Assembly: GCF_000374625.1 (NCBI RefSeq)
Contig: NZ_KB894765.1
Location: 124,001-188,000, forward strand
Length of the DNA: 64,000 nt
Origin: Allobrachymonas chironomi DSM 19884
Lineage (GTDB): Bacteria > Pseudomonadota > Gammaproteobacteria > Burkholderiales > Burkholderiaceae_C
Direction of reading: 5' to 3'
Numbering within the stretch: the first letter of the stretch is position 1; each line of letters begins with the position of its first letter. Below, piece by piece: positions 19,809 through 28,459 of the stretch. The position numbers were made by a program, and so were the translations under genes. The notes under the pieces are model-generated. The model was not told the DNA's origin and did no database searches. It saw only the letters and a list, made by a program, of their open reading frames with translations.

Positions 19809-21644
19809 ATGCCATTGCCACCCGCTCCCAAGAAGCGCGCCACCAAGCTGGATGCCGCACTTCTGACCCAGACTCCCCCCTCCCGCGCCAGCCAAGCCGA
19901 AGCCGGTGAAACGGCTGCCGACACGCTGCCGACGAGTCCTGTCACCGTTGCCGACACCGGTGTCAGTACCACACCATCCAAGCGCACGACCACGCGTCGC
20001 AGCAGCGCAGGCACTGCGCGCAAGACTGCGGCGGTCACGCCTTCGCTGGATGCCGCCGCTGCCGTTGCGGCTTCGGCACCGACACGTCGCCGTGCTGCGG
20101 CCAAACCGGTAGCGGCAGCGCCCGCCGAGACCCAGCCCACGCCGGCTGTGGCTGCCAGGCCCGTTGCCGCCAAACCGGTCGCCGCTGCCCCGGCTGCTGC
20201 AGCCAGCCCGGCACCTGCGCGCAAGAAAACGGCCAGTAGCACGCCTGAAGTACGCCGCCTGTTCGTGCTGGATACCAATGTGCTGATGCACGACCCGATG
20301 TGCCTGTTCCGCTTCGAGGAGCATGACATCTTCCTGCCGCTGATCGTGCTCGAGGAGCTGGACAGCCACAAGAAGGGCATGACCGAGGTATCGCGCAACG
20401 CACGCCAGACCAGCCGCACGCTGGACGCGCTGGTGGCTGCGGTGGCATCGCAGGACATGGGCCATGGCATGCCGCTGAACGCTACCGGCCACAAGGAGGC
20501 CACCGGCCGACTGTTCTTCCAGACCGAGGCGCTGGACTACAGCTTGCCGAGCTCGCTGCCGCAGGGCAAGGCCGACAACCAGATCCTGGGGGTGGTGCAT
20601 GCGCTGGAGATGGCGCACAAGGACCGTCAGGTCGCACTGGTATCCAAGGACATCAACATGCGCGTCAAGGCACGCGCACTCGGCCTGCTGGCCGAAGACT
20701 ACGAAAACGACAAGACACTGGACGACGACGAACTGCTGTACAACGGCATCCTCGCGCTGCCGGCCGACTTCTGGGATACCCAGGAGGGCGATATCGACAG
20801 CTGGCAGGAAGGTGCACACACCTACTACCGCGTGCATGGCCCGCTGACGCAGCAGATGTTGATCAACCAGTTTGTCTATTTCGAGCAGCCCGGCGAGACC
20901 AGCCTGTACACCCGCGTGACCGAAATCCGTGGCGATACGGCGGTGCTCAAGACGCTGCGCGACCACACCCACCCCAAGCTGGCAGCCTGGGGCGTGACGG
21001 CGCGCAACCGCGAGCAGAACTTTGCCATGAACCTGCTGCTCGATCCCGAGATCGACTTTGTCACGCTGACCGGCACCGCCGGCACCGGCAAAACGCTGCT
21101 CGCGCTGGCCTGCGGCCTGACCCAGGTGCTGGATGACCGCCGCTACACCGAGATCATCATGACGCGTGCCACGGTCAGCGTGGGCGAGGATATCGGCTTC
21201 CTGCCCGGTACCGAGGAAGAAAAGATGGGCCCCTGGATGGGCGCGCTGGACGACAACCTGGAGTTCCTGACCAAGGGGGGTGGCGACAACAGCGCCGGCG
21301 AGTGGGGCCGCGCCGCCACCAACGAGCTGGTCCGCAGCCGCATCAAGATCAAGAGCATGAACTTCATGCGCGGCCGCACCTTCCTGAACAAGTTCGTCAT
21401 CATTGACGAGGCGCAAAACCTGACGCCCAAGCAGATGAAGACGCTGATCACGCGCGCCGGTCCGGGCACCAAGATTGTCTGCATGGGCAACCTGGCCCAG
21501 ATCGATACCCCCTACCTGACCGAAGGCTCTTCCGGCCTGACCGCCGTGGTGGACAAGTTCAAGGGCTGGCCGCACAGCGGCCACATCATGCTGGCGCGCG
21601 GCGAACGCTCGCGCCTGGCGGACTTTGCCAGCGAGGTGTTGTAA
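19809..21644 (+). CDS. PIN-PhoH family ATPase with long low-complexity N-terminal region
   Basis: A 611-residue protein. Residues 1 to about 148 are a low-complexity Ala/Pro/Lys/Thr/Arg-rich region with repeated PVAAKPVAAAP-type units. A PIN nuclease-like domain follows (RRLFVLDTNVLMHDP, about residue 150), and the C-terminal half is a PhoH ATPase domain with Walker [12 protein letters not shown] (about residue 421) and Walker B VIIDEAQNL. PIN-PhoH proteins of this layout are linked to RNA cleavage or unwinding in other bacteria. The ATG at 19809 (MPLPPAPKKRATK) fits related starts; a GTG at 19731 would add 26 residues. No good ribosome site is seen. It is followed after three bases by pabBC. 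Confidence 0.9.
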   Translation: MPLPPAPKKRATKLDAALLTQTPPSRASQAEAGETAADTLPTSPVTVADTGVSTTPSKRTTTRRSSAGTARKTAAVTPSLDAAAAVAASAPTRRRAAAKPVAAAPAETQPTPAVAARPVAAKPVAAAPAAAASPAPARKKTASSTPEVRRLFVLDTNVLMHDPMCLFRFEEHDIFLPLIVLEELDSHKKGMTEVSRNARQTSRTLDALVAAVASQDMGHGMPLNATGHKEATGRLFFQTEALDYSLPSSLPQGKADNQILGVVHALEMAHKDRQVALVSKDINMRVKARALGLLAEDYENDKTLDDDELLYNGILALPADFWDTQEGDIDSWQEGAHTYYRVHGPLTQQMLINQFVYFEQPGETSLYTRVTEIRGDTAVLKTLRDHTHPKLAAWGVTARNREQNFAMNLLLDPEIDFVTLTGTAGTGKTLLALACGLTQVLDDRRYTEIIMTRATVSVGEDIGFLPGTEEEKMGPWMGALDDNLEFLTKGGGDNSAGEWGRAATNELVRSRIKIKSMNFMRGRTFLNKFVIIDEAQNLTPKQMKTLITRAGPGTKIVCMGNLAQIDTPYLTEGSSGLTAVVDKFKGWPHSGHIMLARGERSRLADFASEVL

Positions 21645-21647
21645 ATC

Positions 21648-23552
21648 GTGTCCTGGCAGCCCGATCCCGATCGGCTGGTCTTCGTCACCGATTTTCCCGA
21701 TGCCAAGGGCAGCGTGCAGCGGCTGCACTTCAGCCAGCCGCTGGAGTTGCTGATCGCCTGGCGCGCCGATGAGGTAGCCGCCTTGCTGCGCACGCTGGAT
21801 GCACGCGTGCGCGCCGGCTGCTGGGCAGTCGGCCAGTTGGCCTACGAGGCAGCGGCCGGCTTCGATCCGAAGCTGGCGGCATCGATGCAGATAGACGCCA
21901 GCGCCGTCCAGCCGGAGCCGCTGGCGGCTTTTGCGCTGTTCAGCGGGCCAGATGCGGTACCGGATTTCGCCTCGGGCGCGCGGCAGCCTCCCGCCACAGG
22001 CGAGGCGCATGCCGCTCCCGCCTGGCAGCTCAGTGAAACTGCCGCGCAGCACGGACAGGCGGTGGAAGCCATCCGCAGCGCCATCCAGGACGGCGAGGTC
22101 TACCAGGTCAACCACACGCTGCGCGTGCTGGCCGGGCGTGACGAACTGCCGCTGTGGCAATACCACGAAGCGCTGCGCTCGCGCCAGCAGGCCAGCTATT
22201 GCGCCTGGCTGGACTGGGGGGACTGGCAGGTGCTGTCGGCATCGCCCGAGCTGTTTTTCGACTGGATCCGGCCGACCGGACAGATCACGACCCGGCCCAT
22301 GAAAGGGACGGCACCACGCGGCAGCACACCCGAGCTGGATGCCGCAGCAGCTCGCGAACTGCAGGCCAGCCCCAAGGAGCGCGCCGAAAACGTGATGATC
22401 GTCGACCTGCTGCGCAATGACCTGGGGCGTGTGGCCGTGACCGGCAGCGTCCAGACCACCGCGCTGTTCCAGGTCGAGCCCTACCCGACGCTGTGGCAGA
22501 TGACCAGCACGGTGCAGGCGATCACGCGTCCGGACATCGATCTGCCTGCGCTGATGCAGGCGCTCTTCCCCTGCGGATCGATTACCGGCGCGCCCAAGCA
22601 CAAGGCCATGGAAAAGATCGCGGCACTGGAAGGCAGTAGGCGCGGCGTGTATTGTGGTGCGATCGGGGTCATGAGCCCGTATCGTGCGGTATTCAACGTG
22701 GCCATTCGTACCGTGACGGCTTTGCCGGACGGACAGCTGCGCGGTGGTATCGGTGGCGGCATCACGCTGTCTTCCGCAGCGGCAGCGGAATATGCCGAAG
22801 CCGTGCTGAAGGCGCGATTCCTGCACACCGACAGTCTGCCGGTGCCGGATTTCGAGCTGCTGGAAACCCTGTTGCTGGACGAAGGGCGTTACGCCCTGCT
22901 GCCCTGGCATCTGCAGCGGCTGCAGGCTTCGGCGCGACAGTGGAACTGGCGACCGGTATCGGTGGCAGCCATTCAGCACTCCCTGCAACAGCTGGCGCAA
23001 GCACATGCCAGCGGGCGCTGGCGCGTGCGACTGCTGCTGTCGGCCAACGGACAGGTCACGACTACGGCCACACAGCTCGTCGAGCCCTCTGGCGATAGCG
23101 ACTGGGATAGCTGCCAGCAACTTCCCGCGGACTGGCTGTGCCATCCCGATGCCACCAGCATGACGACACAGACGGTCGCGGTGGCCCCTGCCCCGCTGCC
23201 GGCTGAGCTGCAACCCTGGATCTGCCACAAGACCTCGCACCGCCAGCACTACGATGCCCTCACCGATGCCTTTCCGCAGGCCTGGGATGTGCTGCTGCAT
23301 GACGACGCCGGCTTTGCGCTCGAGTGCACGCGCGGCAATATCGTGCTGCAGACAGCCGATGGCCGCTGGCTGACACCGGCCCAGCAGGGCCAGCTGCTGC
23401 CTGGTACTTTCCGCCAGGCGCTGTTGCAGCGCGGCCTGATCCGCGAAGCGGTGCTGCCGCTGTGCCTGTTGCAGCGCATGCTGCCGGGAGAGCAGCTCTG
23501 GTTCATCAACAGCGTGCGCGGCTGGGTGCCGCTGCAGCTGCTGCAAGCCTGA
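21648..23552 (+). CDS. pabB: Fused aminodeoxychorismate synthase component I / aminodeoxychorismate lyase (PabB-PabC)
   Basis: A 634-residue fusion. The N-terminal part (about 1-390) is a chorismate-binding PabB domain with TRPMKGTAPRG and PCGSITGAPK; the C-terminal part (about 395-634) is a fold-type IV PLP lyase (PabC) with FELLETLLLDEG and CHKTSHR, whose Lys is the likely cofactor lysine. Together they would turn chorismate and PabA-derived ammonia into 4-aminobenzoate for folate; folP, a later folate gene, is also in the window. The start is GTG at 21648, three bases after the phoH-type gene. It converges on dnaB with three bases between stop codons. Confidence 0.92.
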   Translation: MSWQPDPDRLVFVTDFPDAKGSVQRLHFSQPLELLIAWRADEVAALLRTLDARVRAGCWAVGQLAYEAAAGFDPKLAASMQIDASAVQPEPLAAFALFSGPDAVPDFASGARQPPATGEAHAAPAWQLSETAAQHGQAVEAIRSAIQDGEVYQVNHTLRVLAGRDELPLWQYHEALRSRQQASYCAWLDWGDWQVLSASPELFFDWIRPTGQITTRPMKGTAPRGSTPELDAAAARELQASPKERAENVMIVDLLRNDLGRVAVTGSVQTTALFQVEPYPTLWQMTSTVQAITRPDIDLPALMQALFPCGSITGAPKHKAMEKIAALEGSRRGVYCGAIGVMSPYRAVFNVAIRTVTALPDGQLRGGIGGGITLSSAAAAEYAEAVLKARFLHTDSLPVPDFELLETLLLDEGRYALLPWHLQRLQASARQWNWRPVSVAAIQHSLQQLAQAHASGRWRVRLLLSANGQVTTTATQLVEPSGDSDWDSCQQLPADWLCHPDATSMTTQTVAVAPAPLPAELQPWICHKTSHRQHYDALTDAFPQAWDVLLHDDAGFALECTRGNIVLQTADGRWLTPAQQGQLLPGTFRQALLQRGLIREAVLPLCLLQRMLPGEQLWFINSVRGWVPLQLLQA

Positions 23553-23555
23553 TCC

Positions 23556-26021
23556 TCAGTAATCCTCGGACATGTGCGCGAGGGTTTCGAACTTGGTCAG
23601 CGGCTTGATGAAGGCCAGCTTGACGGTACCGGTAGGGCCGTTACGCTGCTTGCCGATGATGATCTCGGCCACACCGGGCTCCTTGCTTTCCTTGTTGTAA
23701 TAGTCGTCGCGGTAGATGAACATGATCACGTCGGCATCCTGCTCGATAGCGCCGGATTCGCGCAGGTCACTCATCATGGGACGCTTGTCGGTGCGCTGCT
23801 CCACGCTGCGGTTGAGCTGCGACAGCGCAATCAGCGGGCATTGCAACTCCTTGGCCAGCATCTTCAGGCCACGCGAGATTTCGCTCAGCTCGGTGGCGCG
23901 GTTTTCGCTGCTGGCCTGGCTGCTGCCACTCATCAGCTGCAGGTAGTCAACCACGATCAGGCCCAGCTTGCCGCACTGGCGTGACAGCCGGCGCGCATTG
24001 GCACGCAGCTCGCTGGTGGTCAGGCCCGGGGTTTCATCGATGTGCATGGACACGTTGCGCAGGCGCTCGATGGCTTCGGTCAGGCGCGGCCACTCCTCGT
24101 CCAGCAGCTTGCCGGTACGCAGCCGGCCCTGATCGATACGGCCAATGGAGCCGACGATACGCACTGCCAGCTGGGCCGCGCCCATTTCCATGGAGAACAC
24201 CGCCACCGGCAGGCCTTCGGTCATGGCCACGTGTTCGGCGATGTTGATGGCGAAGGCGGTATTGTGGGTGAGCACATCCTGATCGGTGATGTAAAGCTGA
24301 TCCGGATGGCTGACGCTAATGCACTGACAGGCAGTCCGACGCGTCGGCGTAATCGACAGAATGTTCAGGCGCTTCTGACGCTGCCATTGCTGCGGCACAC
24401 GCGTCAGCTTATCCGACATCAGGAACAGGCTGGTAGGCTCGGGATGGCGGATATGACAAACAAACGCCGGCAGTCCTGCCATGCGCATACCGGCGACCGT
24501 GTAATACGGCTGTTTTTCGGTGATGGAACACCAGCCTCCGAGCGACCGGACCAGCGTCGCCACGTCATGAGCCAATTGCTGGCTGCAGGTTGAAAACCGA
24601 ACGCTGCCCCAGCGCTCAACCCAGCCATCGGTATCAAGCAGACCACGCAACACATCCTGGCGCACTTCCTTGCGTGCCGTCAGATAAAGCTGCGGCACGA
24701 ATTTCTGGTCGCTGCTCAGACCGGACAGCTGCAGCGCCTCCAAGGCAACGCGCAGCGGGTTCGGTTGTGCCCCTGCCAGCCCGCTCACCTTGCCACGATC
24801 TCGTCGCACCACGCGCCAATCACAGCCTCCCGCATGGCTCATGACCATCCCCTGTCCGACACGCGCCTCCATGCGTGCCACGGTTTCCCCGCAGGTGCTG
24901 GCAAACCTGACCGCGCCTGTCCCGGTCAGATTGCCATCGCCCAGCAATGCCCCCAGCACCCAGGGATCTAGCGGCAATTCATCCTGATGGCCGAAGTCGC
25001 CCGTGGCGCACTCGATCCAGAGCCGATTCTGATAGCGCCTGACTTGCAGCATCTCGATCAAGCGCTCCGTAGACAGTACACGCGGCGCCTGCCAGCTGCG
25101 GAAATGTACACGCCAGAGATGCTCGGCACAGCATTCGGCACTACGGCCATCGGACAGGGTCACGCGGTAGACTTGGCGATCACCCTGCGGAAAGATGCCA
25201 GTGACGGCGGATGGAGCACCATCGCACGAAGCCAGCGCATCGCCAATCTCCAGCTCACCCATGCGCTTCCAGCCACTCAGTGTGCGCACTAGCGCATCCA
25301 GTGGCTGTGCCTTGCCCATGGACGGGCGCGCCGCCAGAATCACCAGATCGCCGGCCTGGAAGCCCGAGGTCATGCGGTCCAGATCGACAAAACCGGTCGG
25401 CACACCGGTGATGTCGTTGGGGTTCTGCGCCATTTCCTCGACCCGGTCGAGCAGGTCCACCACCAGCGATTCCATCGGCTGGAAGCCTTCCTTCATGCGC
25501 GAGCCTTCCTCGCCAATCTTGAAAATCTTCTGCTCGGCCTCGTCCAGCACTTTTTCCACCGCCATGCCTTGCGGGTTGAAGGCGCGGGTGGCGATCTCGT
25601 CGCTGGCGGTGACCAGCTTGCGCAGGATGGAGCGCTCGCGCACGATCTCGGCGTAGCGGCGGATATTGCTGGCGCTGGGCACGTATTGCGCCAGCTGGTT
25701 CAGGTATACCAGGCCACCGACTTCGCCATCCTTGCCCAGGCTTTGCAGCGCCTCGAACACGGTGATCACGTCGGCTGGACGCGAACCGTTGATCAGCTTG
25801 CCAATGGCTTCATACACCAGCTGGTGTTCGTAGCGGTAGAAATCGCTGGCCACCAGCAGGTCGGCCACGCGATCCCAGGCATTGTTGTCCAGCAGCAGTC
25901 CGCCCAGCACGCTGGACTCGGCCTCGTGCGAATGCGGCGGTACGCGCAACTGCGCGATCTCGCGATCCACGGGAGCATCCAGATAGTCGGGCGGGGGAGA
26001 GAAATAGTCGAGGTCTTGCAC
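23556..26021 (-). CDS. dnaB: Replicative DNA helicase DnaB precursor containing an intein
   Basis: DnaB is the hexameric 5'-3' helicase of the replication fork. The precursor is 821 residues: N-extein 1-237, intein 238-587, C-extein 588-821. Joining the exteins gives 471 residues, the length of E. coli DnaB. The N-extein has [14 protein letters not shown] and ends in the Walker A sequence ARPSMGK; the C-extein resumes with [10 protein letters not shown] and carries Walker [11 protein letters not shown] and [10 protein letters not shown]. The second known intein site of DnaB, at SG-IEQDAD, is unoccupied here. The start is GTG at 26021, chosen from family length; the long open frame further upstream is a shadow of cysI. 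The ribosome site is weak. DnaB is not next to rplI here, although it often is in Betaproteobacteria. Confidence 0.96.
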   Translation of the reverse strand: MQDLDYFSPPPDYLDAPVDREIAQLRVPPHSHEAESSVLGGLLLDNNAWDRVADLLVASDFYRYEHQLVYEAIGKLINGSRPADVITVFEALQSLGKDGEVGGLVYLNQLAQYVPSASNIRRYAEIVRERSILRKLVTASDEIATRAFNPQGMAVEKVLDEAEQKIFKIGEEGSRMKEGFQPMESLVVDLLDRVEEMAQNPNDITGVPTGFVDLDRMTSGFQAGDLVILAARPSMGKAQPLDALVRTLSGWKRMGELEIGDALASCDGAPSAVTGIFPQGDRQVYRVTLSDGRSAECCAEHLWRVHFRSWQAPRVLSTERLIEMLQVRRYQNRLWIECATGDFGHQDELPLDPWVLGALLGDGNLTGTGAVRFASTCGETVARMEARVGQGMVMSHAGGCDWRVVRRDRGKVSGLAGAQPNPLRVALEALQLSGLSSDQKFVPQLYLTARKEVRQDVLRGLLDTDGWVERWGSVRFSTCSQQLAHDVATLVRSLGGWCSITEKQPYYTVAGMRMAGLPAFVCHIRHPEPTSLFLMSDKLTRVPQQWQRQKRLNILSITPTRRTACQCISVSHPDQLYITDQDVLTHNTAFAINIAEHVAMTEGLPVAVFSMEMGAAQLAVRIVGSIGRIDQGRLRTGKLLDEEWPRLTEAIERLRNVSMHIDETPGLTTSELRANARRLSRQCGKLGLIVVDYLQLMSGSSQASSENRATELSEISRGLKMLAKELQCPLIALSQLNRSVEQRTDKRPMMSDLRESGAIEQDADVIMFIYRDDYYNKESKEPGVAEIIIGKQRNGPTGTVKLAFIKPLTKFETLAHMSEDY
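24261..25310 (-). mobile_element. Class 3-type intein with LAGLIDADG endonuclease, in the DnaB P-loop
   Basis: An in-frame insertion of exactly 350 codons between the Walker A Lys and Thr codons. Residue 1 is Ala, so the usual Cys/Ser nucleophile is absent. Block B reads CAEHLWRV with H64 and W66 (TGG complement at 25113-25115); block F reads ACQCISV with C330 (24321-24323); block G is VLTHN with T348, H349 and N350, followed by Thr as the +1 residue. Trp, Cys and Thr in these places form the WCT triad of class 3 inteins, in which the block F Cys replaces residue 1 as first nucleophile. Two LAGLIDADG-type motifs, VLGALLGDG (about 118-126, D125) and LRGLLDTDG (221-229, D228), indicate a homing endonuclease with both acidic residues kept. 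Confidence 0.93.
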
Positions 26022-26074
26022 GGTGGAACCAGTTGAATAGCACCCTGCATGGTAGTGGATTGGCGCTTTTCCTG

Positions 26075-26117
26075 TGTGGACAAGGCTGTGGACAAGTTCG
26101 GGATAGCCGATGGACAA
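26075..26117. promoter_or_regulatory. Three TGGACAA repeats, two matching TTGTCCACA boxes, between dnaB and cysI
   Basis: TGTGGACAA occurs at 26075-26083 and 26087-26095, and GATGGACAA at 26109-26117. The first two are the reverse complement of TTGTCCACA, one base from the classical DnaA box TTATCCACA. Spacings are 12 and 22 bases, near whole helical turns. They lie 54-96 bases upstream of the dnaB GTG and about 125 bases upstream of cysI. Binding by DnaA is an inference. Confidence 0.55.
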
Positions 26118-26124
26118 GTCTGCC

Positions 26125-26145
26125 TTATATCCGAGTGGAATATAA
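26125..26145. repeat. AT-rich near-palindrome upstream of cysI
   Basis: TTATATCC and GGAATATAA face each other across four bases, with one extra base in the right arm. It lies about 95 bases before the cysI ATG in an otherwise GC-rich region and could be a regulator site for the sulfur operon. The regulator is unknown; CysB-type sites are too loose to identify by eye. Confidence 0.4.
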
Positions 26146-26240
26146 ACATCCGGAAAATGTCGTTTGATTTCACATAAAGCACGGCTACAGTCACGGGATT
26201 CCAGTGTCGGGCATCCCGTCCGACCATGCAGACGTCCGAC

Positions 26241-28040
26241 ATGTATCAGTATTCCGATTTCGACCAGTCCTTTATCGAACAGCGTGCCGCCCAGTACCGC
26301 GAGCAGCTGGAACGCCACCTGGCTGGTGTCTTGCCCGATGCCGAATTCCGCCCGCTGCGGCTGCAGAACGGCTGGTATCTCCAGCGCTATGCGCCCATGC
26401 TGCGTGTGGCCGTGCCCTACGGCGAAGTCGCCAGCCGCCAGCTGCGCGCACTGGCCCGTATCGCGCGCGAATACGATCGCCCGTCTGAAGAGCTGCTGCA
26501 GCATGCGCAATCGACCCAGGACGCGCTGCAGGCGGCCCAGCCCGGTACGCTGAGCGCCCCGCTGCTGCGTTATGGCTACGGCCATTTCACCACCCGCACC
26601 AATGTGCAGTACAACTGGATTCCGCTGGAAAAAAGCGCCGATGTGATGGACCTGCTGGCCAGCGTGCAAATGCATGGCATCCAGACCAGCGGCAACTGCA
26701 TCCGCAACCTGAATGCCGATGACCTGGCCGGAATCGCGCCCGATGAAGTAGCCGATCCGCGCCCGTTTGCCGAAATCCTGCGCCAGTGGAGCACGCTGCA
26801 CCCGGAGTTTGCCTTCCTGCCGCGCAAGTTCAAGATCTCCATCACCGGCGGTATGGAAGACCGCGCCGCCACCCACTGGTACGACGTCGGCCTCAAGCTG
26901 GTACACAACGCTGCCGGCGAGCTGGGCTTTGCCGTGAGCGTCGGCGGCGGCATGGGCCGCACGCCCACCATCAGCCCCACCATTCGCGATTTCCTGCCCT
27001 GGAACCAGCTGCTGAACTATCTGGAGGCGGTGATCCGCGTCTACAACCAGTACGGCCGCCGCGACAACGCCTGGAAGGCACGCATCAAGATCCTGGTCAA
27101 GGCCGAAGGCCAGCGCTTCATCGATGCCGTCGAGGCCGAATACGCCAGCATCCTGGAGCAGGATGGCGCTCCGCACACCATCACCGAAGCCGAACTGGAG
27201 CGCGTCACCGCCTGCTTTGTGCAGCCGGAGCTGATCGCCGCCAACCTGGCCTCGGAAATCGATACCGGCAGTCCTGCCTACCAGCGCTGGCTGCAGCGCA
27301 ACGTACGCCCGCACCGCCTGCCGCAGCTGCGCGTGGTCGGCCTGTCGTTCAAGCGCCCCGGCTTTGCCCCGGGCGATGCCGATGGCGACACGCTGGATGC
27401 GGTGGCACAGCTGGCCGACACCTTCAGTGCCGGCGAAGCCCGTCTGACGCACGAGCAGAATCTGGTGCTGCCCTGGGTCCACGCCAGCGATCTGCCAGCC
27501 CTGTACGAACAGGCGCGCGCACTGGGTCTGGCGCAGCCGAATATCGGCCTGCTGACCGACATGATTGCCTGCCCGGGCGGCGATTTCTGCGCCCTGGCCA
27601 ATGCCCGCTCGATCCCGATTGCGGCAGCCCTGACCGAACGCTACCAGGACCTGGACGAGCTGTGGGATCTGGGCGAGATCGACCTGCATATCAGCGGCTG
27701 CATCAACTCCTGCGGCCACCACCACAGCGGCCACATCGGCATTCTGGGCGTGGACAAGGACGGCAAGGAGTGGTACCAGATCACACTGGGCGGTGCCGAT
27801 GGCTCGCAGCTGTCCGGCCCGGCGACACCGGGCAAGGTGGTCGGCCCCTCGTTCAGCGCGGCTGAGGTCCCCGATGTGATCGAGGCCATCCTGGACACCT
27901 ACCGCACACAGCGCGACACCGGCGAACCCTTTATCCACACGCTGCGCCGTGTGGGTCTGGACCCGTTCAAGACCGCCGCCAACGCCGCCCGCCACACGCC
28001 CACGGGCCATACCGCCCGCAGCGAAGCCACCACTGCCTGA
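26241..28040 (+). CDS. cysI: Sulfite/nitrite reductase hemoprotein (assimilatory)
   Basis: A 599-residue siroheme/4Fe-4S reductase. The cluster and siroheme ligands lie in MIACPGGDFCALA and HISGCINSCGHH; the repeated ferredoxin-like halves give TSGNCIRN and GGMEDRAATHWYDVG in the first half. In this operon it most likely reduces sulfite to sulfide; a nitrite role is the alternative, as single-chain enzymes of this group do either. The ATG at 26241 (MYQYSDFDQ) agrees with homologous starts; the ATG at 26226 is alternative. It is first of cysI-DUF934-cysH-cysD-cysN. No CysJ flavoprotein is adjacent, so ferredoxin is the likely donor. Confidence 0.92.
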   Translation: MYQYSDFDQSFIEQRAAQYREQLERHLAGVLPDAEFRPLRLQNGWYLQRYAPMLRVAVPYGEVASRQLRALARIAREYDRPSEELLQHAQSTQDALQAAQPGTLSAPLLRYGYGHFTTRTNVQYNWIPLEKSADVMDLLASVQMHGIQTSGNCIRNLNADDLAGIAPDEVADPRPFAEILRQWSTLHPEFAFLPRKFKISITGGMEDRAATHWYDVGLKLVHNAAGELGFAVSVGGGMGRTPTISPTIRDFLPWNQLLNYLEAVIRVYNQYGRRDNAWKARIKILVKAEGQRFIDAVEAEYASILEQDGAPHTITEAELERVTACFVQPELIAANLASEIDTGSPAYQRWLQRNVRPHRLPQLRVVGLSFKRPGFAPGDADGDTLDAVAQLADTFSAGEARLTHEQNLVLPWVHASDLPALYEQARALGLAQPNIGLLTDMIACPGGDFCALANARSIPIAAALTERYQDLDELWDLGEIDLHISGCINSCGHHHSGHIGILGVDKDGKEWYQITLGGADGSQLSGPATPGKVVGPSFSAAEVPDVIEAILDTYRTQRDTGEPFIHTLRRVGLDPFKTAANAARHTPTGHTARSEATTA

Positions 28041-28048
28041 GCCTTGCC

Positions 28049-28459
28049 ATGACCACGTCTGCCTCTTCTTCCCTGCGGCTGATTGCCGCCGACCAGTACC
28101 AGCCCGATCCCGTGGCCCTGCTGACTCTGGCCAACGATGCCGATCCGCTCGCCGTGGATCTGGATGGCATCCATGTCATCGAACTGCAGTTTCCGGCTTT
28201 CACCGATGGCCGCGCGTTCAGCCAGGCCCAGCTGCTGCGCCGCCGCCGCGATTTTCGCGGCACGCTGCGCGCCACCGGCGATGTGCTGATCGACCAGCTG
28301 CAACAGCTGCAGCGCTGCGGTTTCGATGAAGCCGTGCTGCGTGCCGACCAGAGCCTGGAACGCGGCCAGCAATTGCTGGACCTGTACCAGCAAGGCTTTT
28401 ACCAGGGCGATGCCAGCCATCCCGCACCGCGTTTCGCCCAGCAGGACACTCCGGCATGA
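28049..28459 (+). CDS. DUF934 protein of the sulfate assimilation operon
   Basis: A 136-residue cytoplasmic protein of the DUF934 family, nearly always next to cysI and cysH in Proteobacteria. Family marks are VIELQFPAFTDGRAFSQAQLLR and a GDVLIDQLQQLQRCGFD segment. Its function is not known; its constant genome position suggests help to sulfite reductase. It begins eight bases after cysI and its stop shares four bases (ATGA) with the start of cysH. Confidence 0.88.
   Translation: MTTSASSSLRLIAADQYQPDPVALLTLANDADPLAVDLDGIHVIELQFPAFTDGRAFSQAQLLRRRRDFRGTLRATGDVLIDQLQQLQRCGFDEAVLRADQSLERGQQLLDLYQQGFYQGDASHPAPRFAQQDTPA

Noticed and set aside
19803-23546. A 1247-codon open frame on the minus strand, opposite the PhoH and pabBC genes
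   Set aside because: Same reason; the plus strand carries complete PIN-PhoH and PabB-PabC motifs.
24261-25310. Possible class 1 intein or a frameshifted insertion in dnaB
   Set aside because: Residue 1 is Ala, the Trp-Cys-Thr positions are met, and the insertion is a multiple of three with motifs on both ends in the right order.
26022-28010. The frame of dnaB stays open for about 660 codons upstream of the GTG start
   Set aside because: It runs antisense to cysI with no DnaB similarity; 471 residues after intein removal already match full DnaB length.
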